64,000 nucleotides of DNA. Source: Phoma sp. XZ068. Lineage: Eukaryota; Ascomycota; Dothideomycetes; Pleosporales; Didymellaceae. The stretch is from assembly GCA_004835665.1 (NCBI GenBank), contig RBKR01000024.1, positions 967,619-1,031,618 of the forward strand. Direction: 5' to 3'. The notes beneath the pieces were generated by a model that was given only the letters and a program-made list of their open reading frames with translations, searched no databases and was not told the origin of the DNA. The position numbers were made by a program, and so were the translations under genes. Below are positions 40,585 to 51,583 of the stretch, piece after piece. The stretch's first letter is position 1. Every line of letters starts with the position of its first letter.

Positions 40585-41714
40585 ATGACTCTGCCACGCT
40601 CGAAAGCGCAAAACACTCTCAACGTAGGGACATGGATGCAGTCGGAAGGCGAACGGCTGAAAGAGGCAGTCTCCAAACATGGACCGAGGTGGGTCGTTGT
40701 TGCTGCTCATGTTGGAACGCGCAACGGCGATCAGTGTGCCAAACGTTGGAACGAAAACCTCAATCCAGAACTTGACCATAGTCCTTTGCATCCGGCAGAG
40801 GTATGTATACATACATGATCCCTGATGTGTCCCGAGTCTACGGTAGCTAACGGTTATTGCGACGACAGGATAGGTTGTTGTTGCATCTGGTAGAGGTCTA
40901 CGGACACAACTGGAAGTATTTGGCCAACAACTTCTTCGAGAAGCGAGCCCCATTGTCGCTAAAGAACCGCAATTCATATCTGGAGCGCCGCCAAAGGCGA
41001 CAAACCCAAGCAGGGACTACCGCGCGCCGTTCAGGTCACCAGTCCCCTCCCCATCCGAAAGATGCAAATGCTGTACTCCTCCACGAATTGACTGACATAC
41101 CCGACCCACGGATAAAACCCGCCGGTACCTTTCCTCTGGGAAGTGACGAGTCCCGTCACGGTAGTCCGCGGAACAGCTCTGGCAGTGTCACGGACAGTGA
41201 ATTGGCACGGCCGGCGCAACGCACGAACTCGTCGACAGACCTCTCGAACTTCTCCAGCAGATTGGCATTAAATCTTGGGACGAAGAACAACTCTCCGACG
41301 AACATACAACATGAGCCCTCTTTAATGAATAACGGCCCCATGCAAAACGGCTCCATGCAAGATGGTCAAATGTTCTACGTGCCAGACCAAGTGGACTGGC
41401 AGTCTCTTATGGACAACCCGACTTCGTTTGGTCACCCCTCGGACAGCGACTCCAGTACCACACTGGGCACGAGTCTCGCGCACAACTCGGTCCCAATGCT
41501 ACACGCAGTTGGACTGAATGTCCCAAACTCAGATCTTGGCGCAAGCACCCAACCGAACGATACTGGTATTGTGGAATACTCTCTCACATGCCCGAGGAGC
41601 AAAGTCAATAGCTTGGTGCAGCACCTTCTCGATGCTGCCATTCCAGCGACTGGTGACACCGGGATGTTAGGCCAGCAGCAAGTGGTGCTTAATCTGAAGC
41701 TTAGAAAGGTCTGA
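40585..41714 (+). CDS. Two-repeat Myb-like DNA-binding protein
   Basis: Exons 40585-40800 and 40869-41714 join across a 68-bp intron (GTATGT...GACAG) in one frame, giving 353 aa. The first Myb repeat runs NVGTWMQSEGERLKEAVSKH to CAKRWNENLNPEL with three Trp residues. The second runs from SPLHPAEDRLLLHLVEVYGH through NWKYLANNFFEKRAPLSLKN; its first Trp is replaced by Leu, as the usual SPW reads SPL. The rest is low-complexity, Ser/Asn/Pro rich (SSGSVTDSELARPAQRTNSS), with a short conserved-looking C-terminal end, VVLNLKLRKV. It is likely a nuclear transcription factor. The start is uncertain: an in-frame ATG also lies at 40555, and CTGCAG just after it could be an acceptor for an upstream exon. 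Confidence 0.82.
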
Positions 41715-42826
41715 CTGCATAGACGATAGAAGATAGATTTACTGCGGTTACAATATGCAAGACTGAACAAATTGTCTTCCCACCCTAATGGAAACGCAAC
41801 GATATCCTTGTATTGCACGATTTGATGTTGAGTCCAGCCCCCACGCCCGACGCTGGCGGGCGGCTCGGTACGATGCGCCGCGTAGGGGTTCACGCCGCAG
41901 CCACTGCAGAATTTAGCTTTCGTATCGTGCGCTGGTCGCAGCTTAGCAGGAGGCCAAGGCAGGAAGGCGGGAAGGTGGGAGGCTGCCTGTACGATCACGC
42001 AACGGGACGCGCTAACCAGATGGCAACAATTATAAGGCGAGTCTCGTTATCTGGGCACTGACCGGGTTGTGCGTTGGTCGTTCGTTGGTCGTTCGTTAAT
42101 GATAAGGTAGACACTGCGCATCGCCCGCTCGGTGCCAGAGAATGCGATGCATGAGCAGCATCTCCGGTGAAGTAGGGCCGTGTTCGTTGGAACAGGGGTT
42201 GACGACGTGGTAGCCTATAAGAGCCTCATTGTGCTGATTGCGGCCAGGCAATTTAAAAAAAATCGACAGAGGTCTCAGGTTGCTTTTGGAAGGGAATGCG
42301 CGTGTTCGAGCGTTTGTTGAAACGCGAATGATCCAGAGTCAGACCAGAGTCAGGACCGGAGTCAACTCTGGACACCTACGTTCCGAGCGATAACCGAAGA
42401 ACTCTTCCGTTGATTCGCCAGTTTGTGGCTAACACCGACCACCAGGGGCAGCTGAATGCAGCTGCGCTCAATGTGGCACCGCGCTGACGGGCCCCTTCTA
42501 CTCGATGACCAATGTGCCTGCCCCACCGCTTTTTGTCCGTCCGTTGTTTGTCCCATTGATTATGAATGCAACGAAAGCAAGGCTTCATAAAAGCTCGAGA
42601 AATGGCCAGTCTGAATTTGACAAGCCTCCTTCCGTTAATTGCTTAGTTGCTCACTTTCTCAAGCCTTGCCGCTATACAGTCGATTCTCCAACACTGTCGC
42701 GTGCGCGCCAGGGCAGAACAGGACTTTGGAGTCTTTCGCTCCAAAGCTGGTGTCACCACACCCACTGGCGACCAAACGAACAGCGAAATCAATTCCACTG
42801 AAGAAGGTCATGGAATTCAACATTAA
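41715..42826. other. Intergenic stretch, no gene recognised
   Basis: About 1.1 kb between the Myb gene and the MFS pseudogene. A short GTTCGTTGGTC tandem motif lies at about 42070-42097. No coding region is supported. Confidence 0.45.
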
Positions 42827-43705
42827 AAGCACACAATCCCCGGCGTTCAAGTCTCCGATGGCAGCGAAACTCACGAGGTTGGATGGCCAGAGGGCGACCC
42901 AGAGAATCCGCAGAATTGGAGCCGTGCGAAGAAGTGGTGGGTAACGACAGCTGTCTGTCTCATCGCCATGGCTGTCAGTATCCCGGCGTCCATTGACGGT
43001 CCTGTCGCCGAGCAGTTCAATGATCACTACCACGTTGGCGCCATTGCAGGCTCTATGACTACAGGTAGGTCTAACCATACATCTGCAATTGAGTGATAGA
43101 TACTGACCATATGTCCTCCAGGCATGTACCTGATCGGTCTCGGAGTCGGTTCCATGTTCGCCGCTCCATTCTCTGAGACCTTCGGCCGCAACCTCATCTA
43201 CTTTGGTACCTTGACTGTTTTTATCCTCTTCACTGTTGGTAAAGCACTCGCACCCAACTACGGTGGAGCCATTGTCTTCCGCTTCCTCATTGGCTTCTTC
43301 GGCGCCGCGCCTCTCACAGTCGGTGGTGGCACAGTCGGCGTCTGGGGCCCGCTCGAAATTACCTTCAGTCTCCCCTATGTGACCATGACATCCTACGCAG
43401 GTCCCATCCCTGGGCCCATCATTGGCGCGTACCTGCCCCGGATCGGCTTCCGAAGGGCGGATTGGATTTCCATCATCATCGCCGGCGCGGTCCTGCTCAT
43501 CGTCTTCTTCTTCCAGCCGGAGACGTACGCGCCCACTCTTCTCGAGTCGCGCGCACAACGCCTCCGTCAGCTCACGGGAGACTCGAGGTACCACGCTGCA
43601 GGGCTGCCACCTTCGCATTCGATGGGACAGCGCATGAAGACCAACCTGTTGCGTCCGTTCAGCATGACATACACAGAGCCAATCATCCTGGTCTTCTCCC
43701 TGTAT
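42827..43705 (+). pseudogene. MFS transporter of the drug:H+ antiporter-1 (polyamine-type) group, truncated at both ends
   Basis: Exon 1 (to 43064) reads HEVGWPEGDPENPQNWSRAK, the cytosolic signature before helix 1. A 57-bp intron (43065-43121, GTAGGT...TCCAG) restores GSMTTGMYLIGLGVGSMFAA. Helices 2-6 follow, with FSETFGRNLIYFGTLTVFIL, VFRFLIGFFGAAPLTVGGGT and IGAYLPRIGFRRADWISIII, then the central loop PETYAPTLLESRAQRLR and FSMTYTEPIILVFSLY. After 43705 the sequence no longer fits, so the C-terminal six helices are missing. There is no in-frame ATG before helix 1: a stop lies at 42824-42826. The active protein would export drugs or polyamines; this copy cannot. Confidence 0.8.
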
Positions 43706-44457
43706 GATGATGGTGGAACAATACTGGCATCAAATACCTACGTACGAAGCCTTACCCAGCCTTGCGCCGCCTTGCGCAGCCTTGCGAGGTTGAAATGGCT
43801 GGGTACAAGCCCCAATAGATAATCGCCTCCTCTGTGCCGATATAGGCGCCGACATCTCTGCTCAGCTGCGCCTTTTCATCTTGTGTACAAAAACTACTCT
43901 TTCTGTGAATAATGCAAAGTCTTCTCTCCCAAGCAAAAGTCTAGGTAGTTGTGGGGCTCATCATGTCTGACTTTCGATTACACTCCCTATATATTCAACC
44001 CTACAGCCGAAGCTCCTGGTTTTCTTAAAGGCGATGCACCGGCGTTGTTGCGGACAGAAAACCTTTCCGACCTACCAAGTCGTCGCGTGCAAAGAAAAGC
44101 AAAAGAGACTGCGGATGAAGATGAAAAGCTAGATCTCAAAGAGCTACCAAAGGGATGGACGAGACTCACGTCACCCAGAGGTGCCGTACTATCTTTCCTT
44201 CGATTACTTGAGCCTGCAGCGCGTCCAACGGACCGTACTACGGACGGTAGTACGGGCAGTACTACGGGCACGTGATCAGTACCGTAATAGAGGTGTAGTC
44301 AACCGTACCGTAACGGACCGTAATTAGAGTAGCGACCGTAGTACGGTCCGTAATTAGCATAGTGTAAGGATAGTTGCTGTGAATTTTCCACTTAGGTAGC
44401 CTTCTTGTTCGCCTACAGTAATTTCCAATTCACTTTCATGCAATTAAATACATAAAT
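43706..44457. other. Region after the MFS break; one unassigned open frame and a palindrome cluster
   Basis: A plus-strand frame at about 43979-44200 reads FNPTAEAPGFLKGDAPALLR and continues to KLDLKELPKGWTRLTSPRG. It looks protein-like but I cannot assign it. A cluster of CCGTA/TACGG motifs follows at 44227-44356 and is listed separately. Confidence 0.35.
44227..44356. repeat. CCGTA/TACGG palindrome-rich cluster with a perfect hairpin
   Basis: The pentamer CCGTA and its complement occur many times within 130 bp. A perfect 9-bp stem (CCGTACTAC at 44233-44241, GTAGTACGG at 44247-44255) has a 5-base loop. It lies about 100 bp left of the inverted LTR pair. Confidence 0.7.
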
Positions 44458-44651
44458 TGTCGGTATACACAAATCCCATCACCCGACGCTGCACAATGTA
44501 CCGCCTCGATCCTACTTCGGTCCGACTCACACCGAGCCCAGGTATACATTCATAGCACCCACGTTCATAGAGATAGCATACCAATACCAAGACATAAGAA
44601 GGACCTTACTATTGTTATCACCCCGTACGATCGTACAAAGGCCTACCAACA
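44458..44651 (+). repeat. Copia LTR, left arm of an inverted pair (194 bp)
   Basis: It runs TGTCGGTATACACAAATC to AGGCCTACCAACA. Compared base by base with 45790-45983 it is the exact reverse complement over all 194 bp. In this orientation it would be a 5' LTR for the gag remnant that follows. Flanks are TAAAT on the left and GTCAT on the right. Confidence 0.93.
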
Positions 44652-45034
44652 GTCATCGCGTCTGGATCGAGTTTTTCTTCTTGTGCCTTACAAGACCTTG
44701 GATACGGAGACTTCCTGTAACAGTTATAAGGTGCGAAAGGAGCAGGTAGACACATGACGTTATTTCACATTGTATAGAGCAGGCATCACTAAGGTGCGCG
44801 GTGCGGAAGGAGCTTTCACCTTAACAGAACAACGATAGCACAATGCATGATACACTGATTTTACTGCTTCGCGCGGTTACCCTTTATCTCACTGTATCGA
44901 TTGTAATAGTTACGAGCCTGGATTGCGACTAAGCTTACGACGGATCGCGAAGAAGATTGCACGACTGAAGCTTGCACGTTCGCAACGATTGACTGGAACC
45001 TATGACCCGTACGGAGCCGCCGATACCCTATACA

Positions 45035-45540
45035 ATGAGTGCTGAGTTAGATCTTGTAGTTACCCGAGTGACTATCGTCCTTGACCTAGTCGACGACTGC
45101 CACAAATGGCTGTTTATTTGAAATTGCTGAGAGACACCTCTACCTGATTGAGAATAAGGATACCCCGCACGAAAGGTTGACAACGCTCAAGAAGCACCTC
45201 GTACCGTCTGACGCTACACGTCAACGAGACCTTATTGTATGATACAAAAATCTACAGACGCCGCCGTGTGGCAAGAAGGTTGAAGAATGGCTGCGATCTT
45301 GTGTGGAGGTTACCAACATGTGTATAGCTGCAGGTATACCTGAGACATCTAGATCTAGGCCGAGACGCCAGTATGAATACAAGCTTATCGCGATAGAATC
45401 GTGCTTCCTCAGTGACAAGAACATATACACTCTTGTGCTTCGCAGTGGCGATTTGATTGTCCCACTTATTCCGGGCACGTCCCATTGTATTCTTCCTCAA
45501 GTGTTCAGCAGCACTGACACAGCTCGATGAAAAAGTATTG
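45035..45540 (+). pseudogene. Copia gag remnant
   Basis: From ATG 45035 the frame reads MSAELDLVVTRVTIV and then CHKWLF, like the start of fungal Copia Gag. After several stops and a frame change it continues with ERLTTLKKHLVPSDATRQRD, YKNLQTPPCGKKVEEWLRSC and EVTNMCIAAGIPETS, the middle of the capsid-like region. Similarity ends at about 45540. It lies between the two inverted LTRs and follows the left one in the correct direction. Confidence 0.72.
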
Positions 45541-45789
45541 TCGCGTCAGCCAGAAACAGTGCAATCTGCAGTAAAGGTCAGCAACAAGAACTTACACTGG
45601 CGACACTGTGGTCTCAACTATGAGCAAGCCCAGTGAGAGGAGGCCTGCGGTCAAAAATAGGAATAATCTTGAATGCTAGCGTACTAGCGTTTCTTTGTTA
45701 GAGCAACACTACCAAACAAGTTAAGAAGTAGCACATATCTTCGTAGCTCACTAATGTTAAGCTCAAGAAGCAATTAGACAAAGTATTCA

Positions 45790-45983
45790 TGTTGGTAGGC
45801 CTTTGTACGATCGTACGGGGTGATAACAATAGTAAGGTCCTTCTTATGTCTTGGTATTGGTATGCTATCTCTATGAACGTGGGTGCTATGAATGTATACC
45901 TGGGCTCGGTGTGAGTCGGACCGAAGTAGGATCGAGGCGGTACATTGTGCAGCGTCGGGTGATGGGATTTGTGTATACCGACA
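45790..45983 (-). repeat. Copia LTR, right arm of an inverted pair (194 bp)
   Basis: It runs TGTTGGTAGGCCTTTG to TATACCGACA on the plus strand, the exact reverse complement of 44458-44651. The flanks are ATTCA on the left and GTGTC on the right, so no target duplication supports it as a simple solo LTR. Confidence 0.93.
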
Positions 45984-46269
45984 GTGTCTTACTCGTGCTG
46001 CGCTGCTCTACATTCATGTGCCTTAAATGCAAAATCTTTTTCCTTCGAAATTTCTTAACCCTAGCCGCATACTTAACCTTCGAGAGCCTCACTACAACCA
46101 CATTATCGCCTTACCTTCACTATTGCTAGGACTGGGCATTCTTACACGCAGAATCTACATCTTCAAGCACATTATCATGATCTCCTATGTACAGACGTGT
46201 AGAAGTGTAGAGGATATATCTGTAGTATCAACGTGATCGGCAATCAAGCTGATCGCTCTACCAAGACCG

Positions 46270-46560
46270 TACGTCTTACCAGCATATGGGGTCATCATTG
46301 CCATCCAAGCTATGAAATCTGTAAGGGAGTTTGATGAGCAAGGGTTTGCCTCTTCACTTAGCTGTCTAAGCTCCATAGCCAATCAAGTGCTTGCTGCGCG
46401 TGGAGGATGAGAGATAGATAGGCCAGGACCTTGGATTGACGAAAGACTATAATAAAGTCTCAGATAACTAGGCAGCGCGATCACAATAAGGCCTTGCGCA
46501 GCAATCTTCTGGTTATCAGCCCTTTGTTTGAACTTGTACGTAATGATGCTCTTGCAGTCT
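46270..46560 (+). pseudogene. Fot1-like transposase scrap
   Basis: A degenerate frame reads VREFDEQGFASSLSCLSSIA and NQVLAARGG, aligning with LDARGFAPTLGYVREMANQS...VRGGGQVG of the copy at 9188-10921. Later pieces (NKALR, then LVRNDA) follow the same order with stops and frame changes. Only the DNA-binding part is left; no terminal repeats were found. Confidence 0.55.
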
Positions 46561-46987
46561 AAGAAGACCTGTCTTTTGAATGAATGTTGTCTGATATCTT
46601 GCAGTCGCGCAGTACGTGCGCTGGTCGCGACAGATGCGCGCTAAGTGTGATGTTCCATCAAGCATAGGATGGGGCAGCGTACCCACCGGTACGTGAACGC
46701 CAAGCCTAGCCCGAGCTGCGTCGTGGCGGACGCTTGTCAAATGTCTCAACCACTGAGGCGGCCGTCTAAACCAATCCACACAAAAGTATCAAAATCCGTG
46801 TTGTCGAAAGTATAGCTTGAAAGTGACTTTGATATTTACGCCACTGAGAGCAAGCTTTTGTAGGCTGATGGGTATAATAATATAAATTTTCTTCCAGGAC
46901 AGTTCTGATTAGTTGCCAGTTCAGCAGGATTGTGGAAGCTTATCGTCAGCGTATATTGGATGTTGGGTGCACAGCTGCATCCTTTCC
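46561..46987. other. No gene recognised
   Basis: About 430 bases between the transposase scrap and the stop of the NB-ARC/TPR gene. If the TPR array once continued, its remains are not visible here. Confidence 0.4.
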
Positions 46988-48937
46988 TTATAGTGAGTGC
47001 TGCTCCAGCTCCTCTGCTTCCTTGTGCTTCCCTTGATGCTGCAAGACCAACGATAAGTTGTTAAAGCTTGTCACGGTGAGAGGGTGGTGAGAACCTAGCA
47101 ATTCCCTCCAGCCATCTAGAGCTCGTCGGTTCAGCTTCTCAGCCTCTTCGTACTTTTTCTGGTTTTGCAATGCTACTGCGAGGTTGCCCACGCTCGTCAC
47201 TGTGCCGGGATGCAGTGCGCCGAACTTTTTTTCTGTTCCTTTCAGTGCTTGTCGGTTTAGCTTCTCAGCTTCCTCGTACTTTTCCTGATAATACAGTACC
47301 ATTCCTAGGACAATGGTACTTCTCAGCGTTTGTTTGTCGTCCAGTCCCACCACCTCTTCTCGAGCTGAAAGTGCTAGTCTTACTACATTTTCCGCTGCCT
47401 GGTGGCTCCCTCTCGTACATAGGTACCATGCAGCATTCGTAAGAACCTGAGCCCATCCTTTTGTCAACTCGTCAGTTGCTGGCTTGCTGTCAAGCAGCGG
47501 TCTCAGATGCGGAAGCAGTTGCTGGCACCTTGGCCAGTGCTCTGGACGCCCAGTTGGAAATTCTTTCGCCATCAGCTCTATGAACATACGCTCCCAGCGC
47601 TCTGCGAAGCCGGAAGACGACAGCCATATCCGGGTGCAAGACTGCACGGAAGTGTGCAGCTTGCAAATGTCATCCTCTGCAGCTGTGTCTACCAAACAAT
47701 ATGATTGTAAGGTCTCCAAGTCCTTATGGAATGCCTGATCAGTCTCATCTATTCCAAGGACATTCCTGCTCTGCCTTCGAAGAACGTACTTTGGAATGCC
47801 TTGCGGGTCGAAAAAGCTCATAAGCGATAGCAGATCTGCAGCTGATCGCCGTTTCTCGCGAATGCACTCGAATGACATCTGCCATGCTGTCATTACAGCA
47901 TTTGACGCACATAGACCCCACAGCACCTCCTCTGCGGTCCATTCAACGCACCAATTTCTGTTCTTCGCGTTTGCGCGAAAGCCGTTCAAATAACCTAGTA
48001 TCGTCATGTGTGGTTGCTGGTTAATGTATGCAGCAGCTTGGCTGATGGCGAGAGGAACGCATTCCAAAGCGAACAGCAAATCCTCGGCGCCTTCTTCGTC
48101 CGAGGCATCCTGTAGCTTCTTGCGAAGAAGCTCCAGACCTTCCATCTCATTCATGGAACGCACTTCTTTGACATTCTCGGGACGTGTCACCAGCGTAGCC
48201 ACCGCGTTTTGGCTTCGAGATGTAATGAGTACGCGTCCGTTGCGCACATGAGGAAGGTAATCCGCTAGCCACGCTAACCAGTTTTGGTGCTCGTCGTTTT
48301 GCTTGAGCCTCCGCGCGGGATCATAAGTTGCAACTTCGTCGACATTGTCCAAGATCAGTATCCATTGTCCGTTTGTCGCATCGCAAAGCCAATTATGGAC
48401 AAGTCGGGTAACATCGGCATTCACGTCGGCTCGCCCCGGCAGCTCAAGCCTGTCCGCAATCTTCTGGTAGGCTTCCTCGAAATGAGCCTTGCTACTGGCG
48501 GGCACCAAGAAGACAAATGGACCCGTGGTTGCGTCGAAAACTTCTTGCGCGTACCGATTGACCAGTTGAGATTTGCTTCGTTCAAATAGTTAGTATGAGA
48601 GGCTGCGTGGGACGTTGACCTACCCAACACCGCTGAAGCCCACAAGCGCCACACGGGCGCCGGGTTCTGCGCACTTATTGTGTAACCATGCTGAGAGTTC
48701 ATGCCGATGGACGAAGTCGGGGTTCGGGGCAAGCGGGGCGGTGGAGAAAGGGTCGGGTGCGGCGTGACTGTGCAAGTACTGTTATGAGCGGTGGTGTTTT
48801 GACCTCGGCGCTGATAATGCACCTACAACGTAAACAGTGCTGGATCGATGAGATCCATTAGAACGGGACTGAGGCTGGAGGTGTTTCGCAGATACTATTG
48901 CTGTGGTTGTCAGTCCGCAATGGCAATGATTCTGCAT
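46988..48937 (-). CDS. NB-ARC/TPR NLR-type STAND protein
   Basis: Three exons, 48827-48937, 48624-48778 and 46988-48575, with introns of 48 and 45 bp (both GTAGGT donors), give 617 aa in one frame. The second intron splits the P-loop: GFSGVGKSQ is restored only after splicing, which supports the model. NB-ARC motifs are WILILDNVDEV (Walker B), GRVLITSRSQ and CVPLAISQAAAYI (GLPL-like). Winged-helix-like parts follow. The C-terminus has TPRs of the kinesin-light-chain type: YEEAEKLNRQALKGTEKKFG, then YEEAEKLNRRALDGWRELLG, then a third repeat cut short by the stop. The N-terminal part (MQNHCHCGLTTTAIVSAKHL) is a short linker without a clear effector domain. Such proteins oligomerise on ligand binding in fungal non-self recognition. 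No defect is seen apart from the short repeat array. Confidence 0.88.
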
Positions 48938-49803
48938 CAACGGCCGCAATTGGTAGCATCAGGGTAATTCCTGTACAATAACAATCATGGTTTACCAGTG
49001 TCGCGAGCAGGGGGGAGGGCACACAATTTAAGTCCCATGCCCTCTCGAACGACCCAAAGCTATAAAACCTTGCGTGAACGCCACTCTTGAAGATTAAGCA
49101 CAAGCATTCGGACACAACCTCCAGGCTAACACACGGTCGGCTTCTCGCTACTCGTAATATGTGTTAGCTTACCCTACCAGAAAAAGGAAATCACAAAAGG
49201 ATGGTACGCCGACGGCACAATCTTGGTTCAAAAGACCGCTACATAGGCGAAATGTGGTTCTGAATGACGCCCATTTCAGGACTGCATTACCTGAACTCAA
49301 GCGAGGGCAAATGATGACCACTAGGATTTCCACTTGTGACGGGAAGAGTTGAAACTTATGCATCGAAAAGGCACAACTCGCATTGTGAGACCGGAAGGAA
49401 TACACAGAAACAGGCCACCTACTGTCTCTGAGATACGGCATTACGCAAGCTGCAACTGCGAAGATGATGGTTTTGTTGTTCGCAGGCGGGAACGCGCTGT
49501 GTGTGGGACTTTGGCGCCAACTACTGTGTAAGTATTTGTACGATGGAAATATTGGATGCGCCCTGGATCGACCGATCACCCGTTGATCGCCTTCTCTGCG
49601 TTAGACATACCTCGGAGAGCCCCATCCAATCATGTCATCACAAAGTCAGCGCTATATTCCAGAGGGACAGCATCGTATGATTGATCGTACGATGCGCTAT
49701 GTCGTACCCGCCATCTGTCTCCAATGACCCTTCAACCAATAGCGCGGTTTATCGTTGAGCGGCGCGGCACACGAACTTTTGACTATCACGTGACTGTTCC
49801 ACA
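48938..49803. other. Upstream region of the NLR gene, no gene recognised
   Basis: About 870 bases with only short frames. An effector-domain exon of the NLR could have lain here, but I see no HET, patatin, NP or goodbye-like motif. Confidence 0.4.
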
Positions 49804-50521
49804 ATGCCACTACAACGCAACGCCGCGCAGAAAACCTACAAAGGCACACAAGACCTTGCTATTAGGGCTACGCAAGCTATCGTGTTTGGTAGTACGGAAT
49901 AAGCAAGTAAAGCGCTCAACGTCCCTGGAAAAACGCTAAGACGACGACGCGACGGAAAGCGCTCACGATGGGATGCTGAGAAATTAATGAAGCTGATAAG
50001 CACTGAAGAGCTGGTGATTGTCTGGTACATATCAAACCTGGACGAGCGAGGATACTCGCCCCGGCTCACTGATGTGGACGATATGGCTAATTCTCTGCTT
50101 ACTGAGCGTCACCAGCTACCTGATGGCAAGAGCTGGGCTAGCACGTTCGTTAAGCGTCAGCCAGAGCTCAAAGTCAGGTTCAATGCTCAAGATCAAGTCC
50201 AATCGGAAGTACAACTACAAGAGAGCTCTGTGTGAGGATCCTGAGGTGATTGGGGGCTTGTTTCGGCTTGTAGAGAATACTAAAGCCAAGCATGGTATCC
50301 TAGACGACGACACCTACAACTTTGATGAGTCTGGATTCATGATGGGCGTTATATCAACTGGAGCTGTTGTCACAGGTGCTGAGCGTCAAGGACGACCAAA
50401 GACAGTGCAGTAGGGCGATCGCGAGCGGACTATAGTCATCCAGGGCATCAACGCGAAGGGGTGGGCCATCCCACCCTTTATTATCTTCTCTGGCAAGCAC
50501 CACCTCTCCGCCTGGTATAAG
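49804..50521 (+). pseudogene. Fot1-like transposase, N-terminal half, inactivated
   Basis: ATG at 49804, then ATQAIVFGSTE, a stop (TAA at 49900-49902), and ASKALNVPGKTLRRRRDGKR for the HTH. The CENP-B-like part reads VIVWYISNLDERGYSPRLTD. A frameshift lies near 50200, after which KRALCEDPEVIGGLFRLVEN and TYNFDESGFMMG follow. Another stop is at 50411-50413, before GDRERTIVIQGINAKGWAIP. Similarity stops at FSGKHHLSAWYK, where a solo LTR begins. The other two catalytic residues are missing. No inverted repeat was identified. Confidence 0.8.
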
Positions 50522-50775
50522 TGTTGGCAGGTCTAGAAAGTACGGTGATATCTGGATCGGAGAGACCGAAATTCTATACTTTCGGTGAGACCGAGACGAT
50601 CGGGTTGACCGTCGGCCAGGCCGAAGAGCTGAAGTTGAGGCCGTAGACATAAAGGAATAGGTTGCGTTCTGGAGAAAGGGAGAGAGGTTTCTCGAATAAA
50701 AGATAATTTCGACTCTATTGAGACTTGCGTCACATGCGCCACAGTATTAGAGTTCTCATACGAGTCATACCAACA
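50522..50775 (+). repeat. Solo LTR, Copia-like family 2, copy 1
   Basis: 254 bp, from TGTTGGCAGGTCTAGAAAG to GTCATACCAACA, with TG...CA ends and a short terminal palindrome (TGTTGG/CCAACA). It is nearly identical to 57075-57327, with a few substitutions and one extra A. The flanking pentamers (ATAAG, GGAAG) do not match, so no target duplication is clear. No internal retrotransposon sequence is attached. Confidence 0.85.
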
Positions 50776-50882
50776 GGAAGTACTTTATAAGCTCTGCCTC
50801 CTCTCTAATAACATGTTACGAATAACCCAGAGGGCGCGCAGACGCTAGAACCTATGGAGGAGAGCGTGGCGTGCGAAGTTGA

Positions 50883-51583
50883 AACGGAGGATGCAGAGGC
50901 GTGGCACAGTTGTGGGGATTGAAGACAGCGTCGGTGTAGGAGAGGAGCCAGTGACAGGCGGAATCTACTCGGCGGAGAACAGCGTTGACAACTTCCAATG
51001 AGACAGCCAACTGATCAATGAGAACAACCCTGAAGAGTAGATGAACTTTCATGGATATATAAATGGAACTGAGTCGACGCAGCAGGGCGGTAACTATGGC
51101 TACCCTACATGCTATGCAGCTTGGAATGTCTTTGAGATCCTAGATAACAGTATCGTACAGACAGGTTCGCATTTTGTTATTGGAGACCAGAACGACACTG
51201 TCAATGATGAGAACTGCCGGAACGAACACATTGGTCCCAGACTGGCTTTTCAGGGTCACATGGTTCATATCGATATCAAGCTCAACGCTATCGATACCGG
51301 CGCGTGGGTATCTTTCTGTGGATCATGCTGAGCTTCTTCCCCCCTCGTACTATCCTCTCGTAACAACGAGTGCGCAGGAACAGTAACGATCCCATCTGCT
51401 ACAAAGTCAACTTTTTCAATTTGATGGCAAAGGTTCGCTAACCAGTGCGTCAAACAGCGCATCTGCAGCTGTCAATGTCGTTTCCAACCCTACATCTTAC
51501 CCAGTGCCTTGATGGCTGCTTCCACCCGGCAGGTCTTGCGTGGGAAGGCCAGAGCCGCCTATTCTTCAGCAGCGACGCAACTG
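50883..51583 (+). pseudogene. Glucose/sorbosone dehydrogenase-like (PQQ-type beta-propeller) fragment
   Basis: Blades are recognisable as DSVGVGEEPVTGGIYSAENS, then MNFHGYINGTESTQQGGNYG, GSHFVIGDQNDTVNDENC and RLAFQGHMVHIDIKLN. After a gap they resume in other frames as DPICYKVNF and DGCFHPAGLAWEGQSRLFFS, ending SSDATG. These match fungal L-sorbosone/pyranose dehydrogenase-like secreted oxidoreductases. In-frame stops interrupt at 50999-51001 (TGA) and near 51035 (TAG), and a short insertion follows 51325. The second LINE begins right after DATG at 51584, and the rest of the gene is not seen beyond it. The N-terminal half is also missing. Confidence 0.75.
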
